From contig OW028581.1 in NCBI GenBank assembly GCA_932294295.1, forward strand, positions 16,947,662-17,011,661: a DNA stretch of 64,000 bases, read 5' to 3'. A model generated the notes under the pieces. That model was not told where the DNA came from. It was given only the letters and a program-made list of their open reading frames with translations, and did not search any database. Within the stretch, counting starts at the first letter, position 1. Each line of letters begins with the position of its first letter. Shown one piece after another: positions 1 to 11,204 of this stretch. Source of the stretch: Alitta virens (Eukaryota > Annelida > Polychaeta > Phyllodocida > Nereididae). The translations under genes were made by a program, and so were the position numbers.

Positions 1-362
1 CCACACCAGGATTGATTTGATTTTGAACAACCTTGTCAACAAAAATGAAAATGAAAGGTAAATATCAATCAATAATGTAAACTTTCATTTGAGAACCTAA
101 CCTCATTCTTAAGCATGCCATGCCATGTATAACATCACACTGACTCCTGTAGGGCCCAGGAGATGATTTATTGGAATGCAATAACATATGCAATAATAAT
201 GAGAAACTGTCTATTTTTTAAACAAAGTATTATAACTAGCATAAGAAAATAATAAAGTTATGAAACATTCAATTATTTAGTAACTTGTAAGTCTTCAAAC
301 CATACGTCATGTGTATGTGATGATAATTAATTGTTATCTAGGATTATATGTGAGTAACTTAC
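1..362 (-). other. Intron sequence of transporter copy 1
   Basis: This stretch lies just downstream (minus strand) of the splice donor GTAAGT at the end of copy 1 exon 3. I see no exon in it. The exons equivalent to exons 4-6 of the other copies must lie left of the window edge, or be absent. Confidence 0.7.
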
Positions 363-1773
363 CAATGTCAAAAGCTTCATTGGTAACATGACATATGGCA
401 CTGCTTTTTCAAAAGATTTGAAAAACTGGGTCAAAACAGTCAAGCTGAAAGTTGGCTCAGCTAAGTCTTTGACACTTTTCAATAAAGTTGACGCAACTTC
501 GTGCAAATTCTTGAGTAGCTGTTTGAAGCTTTTGAAAATCCGTGAAGTATGGCCAACCATTTCAACCGTCTTTGAATGCTTAACAGCGAGATCATTGGTA
601 TCTTCATCGGAAGATGGCGTCACTGGAGACACCAGAAACATAGCCAATGGCAAAGCATGAAGGGTAATTCCAGCCATTATTTGCAGAGCTCCTCTCCAGG
701 CATAAACATCAATTAGACTTCTTATTATAACAGCGAAAATGAAAACTCCCACAGATGCTCCAGAGGAAACTATAGATGTCGCCAGTGTGCGCCGCCTGGT
801 GAAATATCTTTGAATTACGATGATGCATGGTAAAAATTGAAATCCAAGGCCTACACCTGTATGGTGTGTACATGAACAGATTTATGAGTTTGTAAAAACA
901 ATTTTTATGAAATATGAACTGAAATTTGATTTACAAATGTAATAGATTACTTTATTTGGATATATTATGCATTATGGAAAATTTCACTCACCAATCAGGG
1001 TGCTATATGTAAAATACAATGTCCTGATACTACTGACAAGCGAGCTTGTAAAGTATCCGGAAGAAATCATGAAACTCCCCACCATACAGACTTTTCGCCA
1101 TCCATATACTTCACAGAAACAACCAGCGCAGAGAGCTGCAATAGTAGCAAGAATCGACACACCATTTGTTGTTTTCTCAACAAATTCACAGATAACTGAT
1201 TTACATGTCAGACTCTAGTTAATTGTATTATGCAAAATGGCACGTTAGCTGGTTAGGTCATTCATGCATGGGATAGCTGGACAGGCATAACTGTAACATG
1301 TTCATTGACAAGAACCCAGAGTTTGCCTCTGGGGCTGAGGTCTTTACCCACAACGAGGAGGCCCAGGACTTTCAGAGGTTAGTTACATGAAACTAAAAGA
1401 TGGCGGACAATAAAATTATAATCCTGAACATTGGCAAAGCATAAACTGGGTGTTACTCGATAACGTACATATTCAACATAGTACTTTTTTTTTTAATGAA
1501 TTTTATCTCACCAGCCATACTCATCATACCAGCTGTCATGGAAATCACGAAGGATGCAGATGCTTCATCAGTGTCTGGGAACGAGGCTAGGAGTTCCGGA
1601 AGTAGGATACCACCCGAGTAAGTCACTCCTCCAGATAGAACGAAGATGAGGAAGCTGATGGCTGTGACAAACCATGCGTAACAACTGTCGACACCCCGAT
1701 CATTGTGTGGCTTTCTCACTTCCGGTTTGAACTTGATGACTTCCTCATTGTCTGTCTCAGATTGTTCTTCCAT
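363..1773 (-). CDS. MCT-like (SLC16/MFS) transporter, copy 1, first three coding exons
   Basis: This is a predicted plasma-membrane major-facilitator transporter of the monocarboxylate transporter type. Coding exons read on the minus strand are 1512-1773 (262 bp, starts MEEQSETDNEE), 992-1135 (144 bp) and 363-856 (494 bp), with GT donors and AG acceptors and short introns of 376 and 135 bp. Exon 1 has the MCT first-helix signature in the form VDSCYAW, followed by the conserved FPDTDEASAS segment. Exon 2 carries a conserved FCEVYGWR stretch. Exon 3 has the second MCT signature (YFTRRRTLATSIVSSGASVG) and the charged central loop. An acceptor about 24 bp upstream of the ATG implies a separate 5' untranslated exon. 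The C-terminal half lies outside the window. The substrate cannot be told from sequence. Confidence 0.85.
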
Positions 1774-3059
1774 TGTCTGATGTTGTCATAGAAACGACTG
1801 AAATGTATTATGTGTACAAGTCATGTGAAGTCACAACATACAGGTCAAGCTGATATAGGGCAAAGTTCACGTTGCAGTCAGTCAGACAAGATATGCACTA
1901 TTATATTCACGTATAAATACTATGAATTGGTAATTAAATCAATATCAATACCAGAGTATTGCATATTAAACTTGCAATTTCCAGTTGTATGTAAATGTAT
2001 TATATATATATATATATGGTCAATAAAACTTGAATCTAGTGTGGACTGTGAAAAAAATGTTTCGACCAGGCTGCATTCTCGTTACTCTCTATTTAACATT
2101 ACCAATTACAATGTGAGAGATTATGTAATGAGTTCAACTGTAATATATGAACATTACCTGAACTTGCATGTTTTACACAACCGTAGCTCAGAGAAAGTTG
2201 TGTAAACTTGTAGATATACACTGTAAATTGGCATTGTGCATATCTATTAATATCTCATGCTTTACATACCTGTTTTACGACTGATTATCCAGACTGTAGT
2301 AAACAGTCACCTACTTTTGTTGCTCAGCTGAGCAGTGAATCAGTTTACTTAAGTCTCATGTCAGTTGAGTAATATTGAGGCAGGTATTTACATTCCCCTC
2401 TAAACAGCACAGGGAAAAGATGCCAGGATAGTCAAACGTTTGGCTGGGTTGTACTACAGTCGGCCACTGTTATTAAGAAATGCTTAGCAGAATATGAAAA
2501 TACACTGAAAGTCACTCTGACAATTTGAGTGACATTGATCTTTGTTATTATACAGGGGATAAAAGAACTGAGCAATGACAGTGCAATTTTTACTGCTGGA
2601 GAGAATCTTCAATATTGTATTTATGTAATAATTAATACATTTTCAATTCATTTCCATTTAAATGACATTTTGTATCTATACGTCTGACATACATAATAGT
2701 TTTGATTAGTGCAGTCTGTTTAATAGGCATTGATATATATACTTTTTAGAGAATGATAGACCATGCAGAATATGTGTGCTCATTTTATCTATGATAATTT
2801 TTGGTGCTTGATTAATTAGTTGTGGTAATCCATTCTTAATTGAGCTTTTCGACAGTTGGTACCTGAGCCAGGGTGAATATCTAACTGTCTGGGAAAAATT
2901 AAACTGCTGAAATTAGTGTGGTAGATTTTGGTTAAATAATCTGTGGTAAAATGTTCACTCCTGTAAATGCAAGATATCATCTAATTTTAATAAATTAAGT
3001 TGGTTAAAGAGCGGATTTGTATGGGAATTATACTTTCTTTTTGTGATTATTCTTATCAC
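1774..3059. other. Intergenic, no gene seen
   Basis: AT-rich sequence between transporter copies 1 and 2, with a short TA repeat near 2000-2018. The short open frames here show no recognisable domain. The minus-strand stretch 1774-1797 is probably 5' untranslated exon of copy 1, because a CAG acceptor precedes it. Confidence 0.5.
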
Positions 3060-3780
3060 TCTTTTATTGTAGTTTCATTAACGTATTTGATTTTAGTCCC
3101 CAAAGTGAAAGACCATAAAGTAAATGTGATAAGAGAGAGTTGTATATATCAAGTGGAAGATACAATTTAACACGATTTATAACCCCAAGAAATTTCTATA
3201 TATTCTTTTGGATCTTATGCGTATGATCATTCCAAGTAAGACTTTCATCTATTGTAATGCCCAGAAAATCAAAACATCCCACTCTTTCTAGTCTATCACC
3301 ATCTACACATATAACTGTATATCTGGAATGTATTTATTTGGGTGTGAAAAATCATATATTTACTTTTTGAGACCTTCAGAAACGGTACAGCTTATTTACC
3401 TTTAACCTATTTCTGATATTCATCAGCTCATTATTCAAATTAATCAACTGGTTGTATAATACTAATTGTGTTGTGTCATCTGGATCTGTCAAAGTCATTC
3501 ACATAGATAAGGAAAAAAGGGGTCCTAGTATAGAGCCTTGTGGCACACTGGTCTTGATAGGTAGTAACTGAGATTTGTAACCATTAAATTCCACATATTG
3601 TTCTATTTGTCAGATAGGACTCACAAAGTTTTTAGGCATAACCAGTACTTCCACAATGGAGAAATTCTTGTAATAATATAATGTATCGAATGCCTCTGAC
3701 AGATTCAGAACATAGATTGTCCGTGGTTTGTCAGTAACAAACCATTGTCCTTCAAAAACATCCTAGACAATAAATTTGAA
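3060..3780 (-). mobile_element. Degenerate LINE reverse-transcriptase remnant
   Basis: Read on the minus strand with several stops and frameshifts, the sequence still gives pieces typical of the C-terminal part of a CR1/Jockey-type reverse transcriptase. One is a motif-A-downstream PQGSILGP-like region near 3500-3560. Another is a segment resembling FLGITIDESLTWNDH followed by a YNSLLSHLLYGLSLWG-like stretch near 3060-3280. No intact open frame remains, so this is an old decayed insertion. Confidence 0.6.
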
Positions 3781-4048
3781 TAACAACTTGCCAAAACCGC
3801 AATGAAAAATGTTATTTATGTTCAAAATATCCGGGTACAGATTTAAGTGATGTCAGTTATGATTCAAATCCATTACACAATGTAGAGTTTTTATTTCTGT
3901 CAAACTGTGTGTACTTGTCAAAACAACAGTAAACCAAATATCGTTTGCTGGATGCTTGCCAAATTTGTAATGACACCTCATGAACACGAAGGCTTCTAAC
4001 TTCACATCACAAGATACATAACAAAATAAGTCTGTTAGAAAAGGAGTA

Positions 4049-4054
4049 TTTATT
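4049..4054 (-). promoter_or_regulatory. Poly(A) signal of transporter copy 2
   Basis: AATAAA on the minus strand, about 23 bp after the stop codon of copy 2. This fits a short 3' untranslated region. Confidence 0.55.
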
Positions 4055-4076
4055 ACAAAATTGTACAAAACAACTG

Positions 4077-6711
4077 TCAAGATCCACTTGAAATTTTCTT
4101 GGATCTCTTGTGGAGCACAAACACAAAAATCATGAGAATGGATTCCAGCACAGGGAAAGCCCCACATGCGAAGAATGGAATGTTTATGTTTCCTGAGACT
4201 TCGTAGATCACAGCTGCAAGAAAGGGTTGAAAAGATTGGAAAGAATGGCGCACCATATTGTCATCAATCAGAGATAAGCAATTGCTATATACTCTACAGA
4301 ATCTAGACCTGACGATTAGTAATTCAGAATATCTATACTGAATATAGAATGAGAAGGGCCATCTTGATATGCAAATTAGGGTTAAAGGATTCAAAATTGA
4401 GTGGTAACATCAAGACTTGAATTCAGCAGGTCCAAAATAAAGAACCAATTACATCCTGCTTTTACTACAAAATGTCCACTTTTCTAAAGATCTATGGCAC
4501 ATGTCGATATTCCAAATATGTCAATGTTTCCATGACCAGCTGCCAGAGGCAGACGTAATGATGAGGTGATAAGGCTTGGAGTCCACATCATGATACATAT
4601 TTACCCCATGGGGTGGGTTTTTTTTACTTGCCACAGTATAGACATTGAGTACAAGGCACCTCCGATTCAATGTCTGATGCGATCGACATCCAGCTGGGCT
4701 GTAGCTCATAAAGTGTGCGCAGACTGTGATTGAACCCAGGACCTTCAGCAGACCTGACCAATATGGAATTGGCGGATGCCTTAATCATTAGTGTTTTCTC
4801 ACCTTGCAAAGGCAAGCCAATTAAACTACCAATCCCTTGTCCTGTACAGATGAGACCAAATGAACGGGGTAGTCTGTCCATCCCTACCAAGTCAACTAAG
4901 AGAGGAGGTGTGGATGAAATGATTAACCCTAAAATAATAAGAAAAATATATACGTAGACACATGTTTTATGAAATAGGGTACTAAAAGGCCAGGAAATTG
5001 CAGAAATTGTACTGTTTTCATCTTTCATACTATGTTTCCTATTTATCATGCAGCAAGTAAAATGAAGTTACAAAATCTTAATTCCCTTCAAATTCAGATT
5101 TTATAATGTTTCAATATTTGAAGAATATTTTTACCTCCACACATAGCTGTGCAGAATGCACAAATACAGAGCCCATAGTAATTAGTGATCAGTCCTGTCA
5201 TGACTTCTGTTAAACCAGCAACAAGAAGTGCTGAGGCAAAGAAAAGGATCTTGTTGAAGTTACAAATAGTGCTCTGGATTCCCACCAGGAGTCGCCCCAC
5301 CAAATCTCCAGCTCCCATGACTGCCACCAGTGCCGCCACCTGCCAGTTGCTGTATTCCTACGCAGATTGGAGCATGGGCTGTTAATACATCCAGAATAGG
5401 ATTCATAAATTGTGTACATGGACTGTGATTAGTATAGTATCTCAGACAATTGAATGCGGCTTGTAGAGTAAGGGACATTCAAGTTTAGGTTTTGGTGGAT
5501 TAGGGCTTTAAGTCCTGTATTGCTGCACCTAATGGGCTAGCAGGACAGGCAGGGACCATGGCGATGAGATGAATGATGAAACAGTCATCCAACTTAGGCT
5601 CGACCAGGAATCGAACCTCTAACCCAGCGGTTGGAAGCCCAGCGTGCTACCACTGAGCTGGGACCCCACCCTTCATGTATATTGGATATTGGATATGCAA
5701 AATGTATTGTATTGCCTCATCATCATCAAAACAACTAAATATGGCTTATAAGTTAAAATAATGCAAAGGAACACTAGAGTCAGACATCAGGTTTACCAAT
5801 TATAGTCTGAATATGTACACCAACTTCTTGTTTTACAAATCCATAACTTTTATTGATAAGTTCATTGCTATCTAAATTGCTTGAAGAACTTACCACACCT
5901 CCTCTCTTAAATTACATACAATAGCAGAAATTTATTTATTTATTTCTCAAAACTGATGTTGAATGAAATTATATTTTACCTACCAGTAATAAAAGTTTGA
6001 TTGGCAGCATGACGTAAGGCACTCCAGTCTCCAATGCTTTCAAAACCTGAGCCAAACAAGTAAGGCTGAATTCAGGCTCGGCTAAGTCTTTGCCACTTTT
6101 CAATAAAGTCAAGGCAACTTTTCTCAAGCTTTTTAGTAACATCTTGAAACTCGTGAGGAAATTCGAGGCACCATTACGGCTATTGTTAGTGCGCTTAGTA
6201 TTAGTATTGGCAATTTCATCATCTGATGAATTAGATTCTGATGTTATTGGTGAGACAAGAAATATAGTAAATGGTAAAGCATTGAGCGTTATTGCTGCAA
6301 CGACAAGAAGAGCCCCTCTCCAGGCGTAAACGTCAATCAGACTTCTAATTAGAACAGCGAATATAAAAACTCCAACAGATGATCCTGAGGAGACTATAGA
6401 ACTTGCAAGTGTGCGTTTTTTGGTGAAATAACTTTGAATGATGACGATGCATGGTACGAATTGAAAGCCCAAACCAACACCTGAAAATTAGGTTAGCTTT
6501 TAAGTATCATAAACTTTAGAATTCAAATTATTAAGAATGTGGCATTTTCAAGCATTGACCTACTCACCAATGAGAATACTATAAGTGAAGTATAAAGTAC
6601 TAATACTTTTCACAAAAGAACTAGTGAAGTACCCTAAAGAAATCATGAAGCTCCCGGCCGCACATACACTGCGCCATCCATAGACCTCACAGAAGCAACC
6701 AGCATACAGGG
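4077..6711 (-). CDS. MCT-like (SLC16/MFS) transporter, copy 2, exons 2-6
   Basis: Five coding exons on the minus strand: 6568-6711 (144 bp), 5984-6480 (497 bp), 5135-5357 (223 bp), 4803-4928 (126 bp) and 4077-4213 (137 bp, ends TGA). Intron sizes are 87, 626, 206 and 589 bp, and all have GT/AG ends. With the first exon at 37288-37549 the coding length is 1,389 nt (462 residues), and every junction phase agrees. Recognisable parts are the FCEVYGWR segment in exon 2, the second MCT signature (YFTKKRTLASSIVSSGSSVG) in exon 3, a serine/asparagine-rich central loop, and helix pairs in exons 4-6 such as VDLVGMDRLPRSFGL. It is a predicted 12-helix proton-linked or facilitative carrier. The substrate is unknown. 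The exon 3 donor is GTAGGT, weaker than in the paralogues. Confidence 0.85.
4690..4800 (-). repeat. tRNA-derived SINE-like fragment in intron 5 of copy 2
   Basis: On the minus strand the sequence just after the exon 5 splice donor reads as a tRNA-like unit ending in the B-box-like string CCTGGGTTCAATCAC. An A-box-like GATTAAGGCATCCG precedes it. Similar RNA-polymerase-III-type boxes occur at 5.6, 38.1 and 52.5 kb. It could be a decayed SINE. The match is short. Confidence 0.4.
5480..5668 (-). repeat. tRNA-derived SINE in intron 3 of copy 2
   Basis: The head (5597-5666, minus strand) looks like a tRNA. It has an A-box-like GCTCAGTGGTAGCACG, an anticodon-loop-like CTTCCAA and an almost ideal B box, GGTTCGATTCC (5607-5617). 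The loop suggests a tRNA-Gly(TCC) ancestor. A non-tRNA body follows to about 5480. The acceptor-stem halves do not pair like a functional tRNA, so a SINE is the better call. Confidence 0.65.
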
Positions 6712-6847
6712 CTGAAATGTAATCACGAAAATGTTAAAATTATGATTATAACAGCTGCAGTTGTATAAGTTTTATTTATAACAGATTGTGTCACTCTCCA
6801 GTCATCTCAACTTACAGGTTTGCTCGCAAGGCTTTGGGTCAACACTA

Positions 6848-7514
6848 CAGGGTGCGACCAAAAAACTTGCACCAGGCATCTTCTCTTTCAGGATAGCCCT
6901 AGGTTACTCAAATGCTTATGAGGTCTTTTGGTATGTTGTGCCACATGTAGTCAGATGTACAAGCAATTGGTCATTGTGATATTTTTATCTTATAATGTCA
7001 GACAATATCAGTATCTGAATTATTAAGAGGGTGAGAAATATAATGGCATTCCAAAGGGACTATTTGAATCTCTAACTAATCTGGAAATTATTGCATGCTA
7101 TTGAGGATGATGGGCCAGTTAATTCTACAGAAAAGACAGAAAATTGGCCTGAACCCAAAATGGCACTTTCCGCCTCAAAGGTGTCAATGCTCTACCTTCT
7201 TATTTAACATGAATCTATTTACCTTATTTGTGGGAGCAAAGGTCAAAAGAGGTGTCTGTAGCACATCTGTATGATCAGTGATATAATCTTATGCTTGTAT
7301 TGCAAAGGCCAATGTTTAAAATGACCTGAAGCTGTGAGAAGTGTGCATGCTATATTTAGATCCATATTATTTATCATAATATGATATATAAAGATAGGAT
7401 TATGACTTTCATTAATTTTGTATGTATAGTTGCAGCTAAATGTAGATTGTAAGTTGAGATAATAACAAAAGAGGTAGCAGTAGCTGCTGGTGCCAGTTTT
7501 TTGGCTGCACCCTG
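6848..7514. mobile_element. Tc1/mariner-like non-autonomous element (667 bp)
   Basis: The ends are near-perfect 27-bp inverted repeats beginning CAGGGTGCGACCAAAAAACT (24 of 27 match), flanked by TA on both sides (6846-6847 and 7515-7516). A TA target duplication with CAG-beginning ends is the Tc1/mariner pattern. No transposase frame is present. It lies in intron 1 of transporter copy 2, about 140 bp upstream of exon 2. Confidence 0.7.
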
Positions 7515-7578
7515 TATCTTTGCCTGCCACTGGGTAACTGGCCACCCATGAAAAATGGGATTTTGACAAGTCTCACTC

Positions 7579-7868
7579 TGGTTACCTATTATATATGTAA
7601 ACATGGGTCAAAACAAAAAAGATTTGGCTAACAGAATCACTGAAAAAATCTCGAAACAAATACCCAGCAGTAAAAATATTAACCATTATAGAATATACAA
7701 AAAGAGATTACAAAAGTTACTGAATTTGGCAGAAAAAGAGTACTATCATGATTTATTTGAAGCTAATAAGGGAAATCTTAAAAAATCATGGGATATTATT
7801 AAAGGGATTATTAGCAAGAAAGAGTCCTCAAGTAATTCTAGTGAGTTCATTATTAATGGTACAAAAAC
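7579..7868 (+). mobile_element. 290-bp duplicate of the LINE-1 ORF2 start
   Basis: This segment matches 11916-12205 base for base apart from one difference noticed by eye. It starts in the untranslated stretch TGGTTACCTATTATATATG and continues through the first ~90 codons of the LINE ORF2 linker. It then runs into unrelated sequence. It is either a truncated LINE copy or a segmental duplication. Confidence 0.85.
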
Positions 7869-8077
7869 AAAAAGTCTAGTGTCTACATCTACTATATATA
7901 CAATCTATAATCTACTAGTATTTCTAAATATTTACTTGATAAACGCAAGTCGGTTCCAGTTTTGTTTACATATACATACATGAATATAAAAATGAGAGTT
8001 AATACTGTACAGGTCAATAACTTCAAGTGGGTAATACTGTAATGATTACAAAATAAATTAGAATAAAAAGTCAGTTT

Positions 8078-8245
8078 GAAACAGCAAAAGAAGGTGTCCA
8101 TGGGTTGGGTCAGTGGGTGGGGTCTTCAGAGCAGCATTGCGCTGACCTCTGAAACGGCAAAAGGGGGTGTCCATGGGCTGTGTCAATGAGTGGGATCTTC
8201 AGAGCAACATTGCCCTGACCTCTGAGATTGTCAAAATGGGGTGTT
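8078..8245. repeat. 73-bp tandem repeat, about 2.3 units
   Basis: Units begin at 8078, 8151 and 8224. Each starts with a GAAACRGCAAAAG-like string and contains GTGTCCATGGG, ATCTTCAGAGCA and CTGACCTCTGA. The last unit is partial. The units differ at several positions, so it is not very recent. Confidence 0.75.
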
Positions 8246-8309
8246 TGAATTGAAAGGTTCCCTGTCCAGTGGAGGGGGGCACCAATACTGAATTAACATT
8301 ATGAAAAAA

Positions 8310-9606
8310 CTCTATTTAGAAAGTTGCCTAATGCCTTTAGCACTTCTCGATTCTTACATGACAATAGGGCTTGGAATTGTTGAGATTTGTCTAGGTCATG
8401 AAAATTAGGTATACTATCTGTTGCTATATTAAGTAATTCTAGCCTTGGTATTTCATTTTAATTACATGTCAGTAAGCAGTGAGATTCATCTTCTATTTCA
8501 CCACTGTCACAATATTCACGTATTCTCTCATGCAAAGGAATTTTTGGGGATTCATGTCTACCAGTTTCAATTTTAAGATTGTGGGAGCTAACTCTGAATC
8601 TTGCTATATTACTGTATGTTTTTTTGGGCAGATTTAAAAGTAGGTATGGCTCAATGAAGTAGCTGGTTTTAAATGTTTTATAGGTCCTAAGTTTAGGTTG
8701 GGCGTTTGTGTAATTTATTTCATGAAGAATTCTATCCTTTTCATTGTCATAAAGCTGGGTTCTAGAGCTTGCCAATTAATTATGTTTGCTTCAGAGAAGA
8801 TATGCTTTACTTTAGTGTACCAGTTTCTCTGACCATTTGTGTGTAGTTTTTCTTATTTAATATTTCACTATTAGGCATTGTCTGAAGTCTTGCCCAGTAG
8901 TTTACTGTAGCAAGTTTTTGTCTGATGTGAAGTGTAAATTGTCCTGTTTCTGCATACACAGCTAAGGAAGGGGTTTGTTTTCGTACATTTAATACATTCT
9001 TCAGGTAACCTAATTGCACTTTCTCTATTTCAGAAATAGGGGAATTTTGTGACCATAGTACACTATTATATTCTAGAATGGGTAGTATATAACTGTCAAA
9101 CATTTTTATGGCAAGCAAAGGGGGTATATGACCCAATGCTGGTTTAAGTTTACTTCGTAGAGCAAAGAGAGCCTTTTGGGCTTGGGTTATTAAGTGACTT
9201 GTCACCTTGTGATGTATGCGTTTCTGGTTACTTGTGATGATGTGGCCTAGGTATTTATATGTGTCTACATTTTCTATATAGTGTTATATATGAAATTAAT
9301 AGAGCTTTTCGTACCAATTTTCATCACTTTAGTTTTTAATATATTCACTATAAGATGCCATTTAGCACAGAATTTGTGCAGTGAATCGATACTGTTTTGT
9401 AGGCCTGCAGCTGAGTTAGTATGAGAACTATGTCATCTGCATAGAGGATGTGAGTGAAATGTGTGCCGTCTATTTCTATCCCATTGTTTATACTTAGATG
9501 GTTTGGTAGGTCAGACATAAATTCATTAAATAGCTTTGGGCTTAAAATACTACCTTGCAGTACCCCAAATATACTTTCAATGGTAGGACTAATTTCTCCC
9601 AGCTGG
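8310..9606 (-). mobile_element. LINE remnant (reverse transcriptase palm to C-terminus)
   Basis: On the minus strand the region encodes, with frame breaks, an LQGSILSPKLFN-like motif (about 9540-9600), the catalytic YADDIV segment (about 9430-9450), a KTKVM motif, and the C-terminal region with LEYNSVLW (open frame 8807-9205). A final frame (8458-8775) ends in a cysteine/histidine-like CDSGEIEDESHCLLTC motif. The 5' part is missing and the copy ends at the inverted-repeat element beginning at 9630. It differs clearly in sequence from LINE-1 at 10.5-14.2 kb. Confidence 0.7.
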
Positions 9607-9629
9607 TGGACTTTAGCTTGGGTTTTGTC

Positions 9630-10350
9630 AAACTCACAAGAGGGTGCCGGCTACATTTCAATGCCCCTAGTGGCACACAGAATAGCGCTGGCAAGTCTGT
9701 AGTTTTCTCAATTTCACAATTAAAATACGTTAATAAACTATTCCACACGATTCCACTGTTCTATGGATCTAATGAAGCTAAAGTATTCGATATTTATCTG
9801 CGCCATTGCACCTGGGTGGCGCTGTGATGTCGCCGGAGCCCTCTAGTGAGTTTAAGTGTAAGTAGACAGCAATAACATGGTCGATTCGTCACAGCACGAT
9901 TCTTCTTCGTAAAAACTGGATGGTTCATCACTCAAAAAAAGGTCGGTTCTTCACCGGCAGTTAACATATTTTATATAGTAGCAGTGACCATACACTGTGT
10001 ACCGGCCAAATCAACCAATTTCGGGTGATAAATTGACCAAGATTGGGATTGGGTGACGAACAGACCAGTTTTCATTGGGTTGAATCAGGCAATGACGACC
10101 TTCTACCAGTGAAAGCAAAAATGAAGCGAACGTGAATTTGAAAATGATCTTGAAAAGGATGTTTTCAGTGGCTTTTTCAGTAAAATCTGTGTGCAAGTAG
10201 TACACAGAGCAGTACTCCTGTACATAACGACGAAATAAGGTATGCTAACGTGTTTATTGAGAAAAATGTGTCGTAAATGTCAACGTCCAACAATTCCTAT
10301 AACAGCCGTTCCGACCCTACATCGCATCTAATGCAATGTAGGTCGGTTCT
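9630..10350 (+). repeat. Dispersed repeat, inverted relative to the copy at 52.88-53.48 kb
   Basis: The left part (9630-9853) is bounded by inverted copies of AAACTCAC[A/T]AGAGGG..CCGG. At 10311-10346 lies an imperfect palindrome of the form CCGACCCTACATCGCATCTA... Both blocks, in reverse order and orientation, recur at 53127-53359 and 52887-52922 with moderate divergence. It looks like a non-autonomous element family. No coding capacity is seen. Confidence 0.6.
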
Positions 10351-10492
10351 GGCTAGATGCTTTGGCGATATTATGGACATAACCACTGTTTACATGATTA
10401 GAGGAAAACAATCCCCGGTGCATGGATAACCATATAATATACGGCATAATCAGGTTAGTCAAAGTAACTGTATACATAACTGTATAAATATT

Positions 10493-11197
10493 ATGGAGCC
10501 TAAAACTTCTTCTGATTCAGATGCAAATATTCCTCTAACTCGAACACCTGCAGATAACAGTGAATTTAGGAAGAGACAATTATCAGAAAATTCTGAGTCT
10601 ACTGGTGTGTCTCCGGACACTAAGAAGCCAGTCATGTGTAGTAGAATAAAGTTGAAAATGCCAGCAGATGATGCCTCTCCTGTGGACTGGTTTAAAGTTC
10701 TTTTTAAGCAAATGGAGGATATGTATGACCAATACGATGAATTAAAGCAGACTATTGAGTTCAGTAGTCAAGAATTAGTTGAGTGCAAGAGTGCAATTAG
10801 TTGTATGAAAAAGGAAATTCATGACTTAAAGGGACAAGTAGTCTCTCTTGAGAGTGAAAATCAAGAAATAAAAATGAGATGTAGTCACCTGAATGAAAAC
10901 AACCTCAAAACTGAGACCCATCTCAGAGAACAAAATCTAGTGTTTGAGGGCATCGCAGAAACATATGGCGAGGATCAAGGCTTACTGTCCAACAAAATAT
11001 TTCAGACTTTCAATCATATGATGGTGCCAATTAGTAAAATCCACAGAGTTGGTCCTTTTTTAAAGGGTCAGTGTCGTCCCGTTGTTTGTCACTTTGTGCG
11101 ATATAGTGATGTTCAGCTTCTTTTGAAGAACAGGTCACAACTGCCTGATAATGTGTTCATTCGGGAAGATTTCCCACCAGAAATAGACATTAGGTGA
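10493..11197 (+). pseudogene. LINE ORF1, N-terminal part (coiled coil and RNA-binding-type domain)
   Basis: The 234-codon open frame starts MEPKTSSDSDANIP with a serine-rich disordered head. A long heptad-rich coiled coil follows (roughly residues 60-145). Next is a domain resembling the RRM-like core of L1-type ORF1 proteins (LVFEGIAETYG..., ISKIHRVGP..., RPVVCHFVRYSD, NVFIREDFPPE). These proteins trimerise and coat LINE RNA. The frame stops at TGA 11195-11197 beside a T-run. The natural continuation is in another frame from about 11205, so one indel separates the two halves. Confidence 0.75.
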
Positions 11198-11204
11198 CGT
11201 TTTT

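Noticed and set aside
1810..2205. 131-codon plus-strand frame upstream of copy 1
   Set aside because: Its composition is like random AT-rich translation and no motif is recognisable.
5597..5666. Functional tRNA-Gly gene
   Set aside because: The control boxes are good, but the stem halves pair poorly and a SINE-like body follows.
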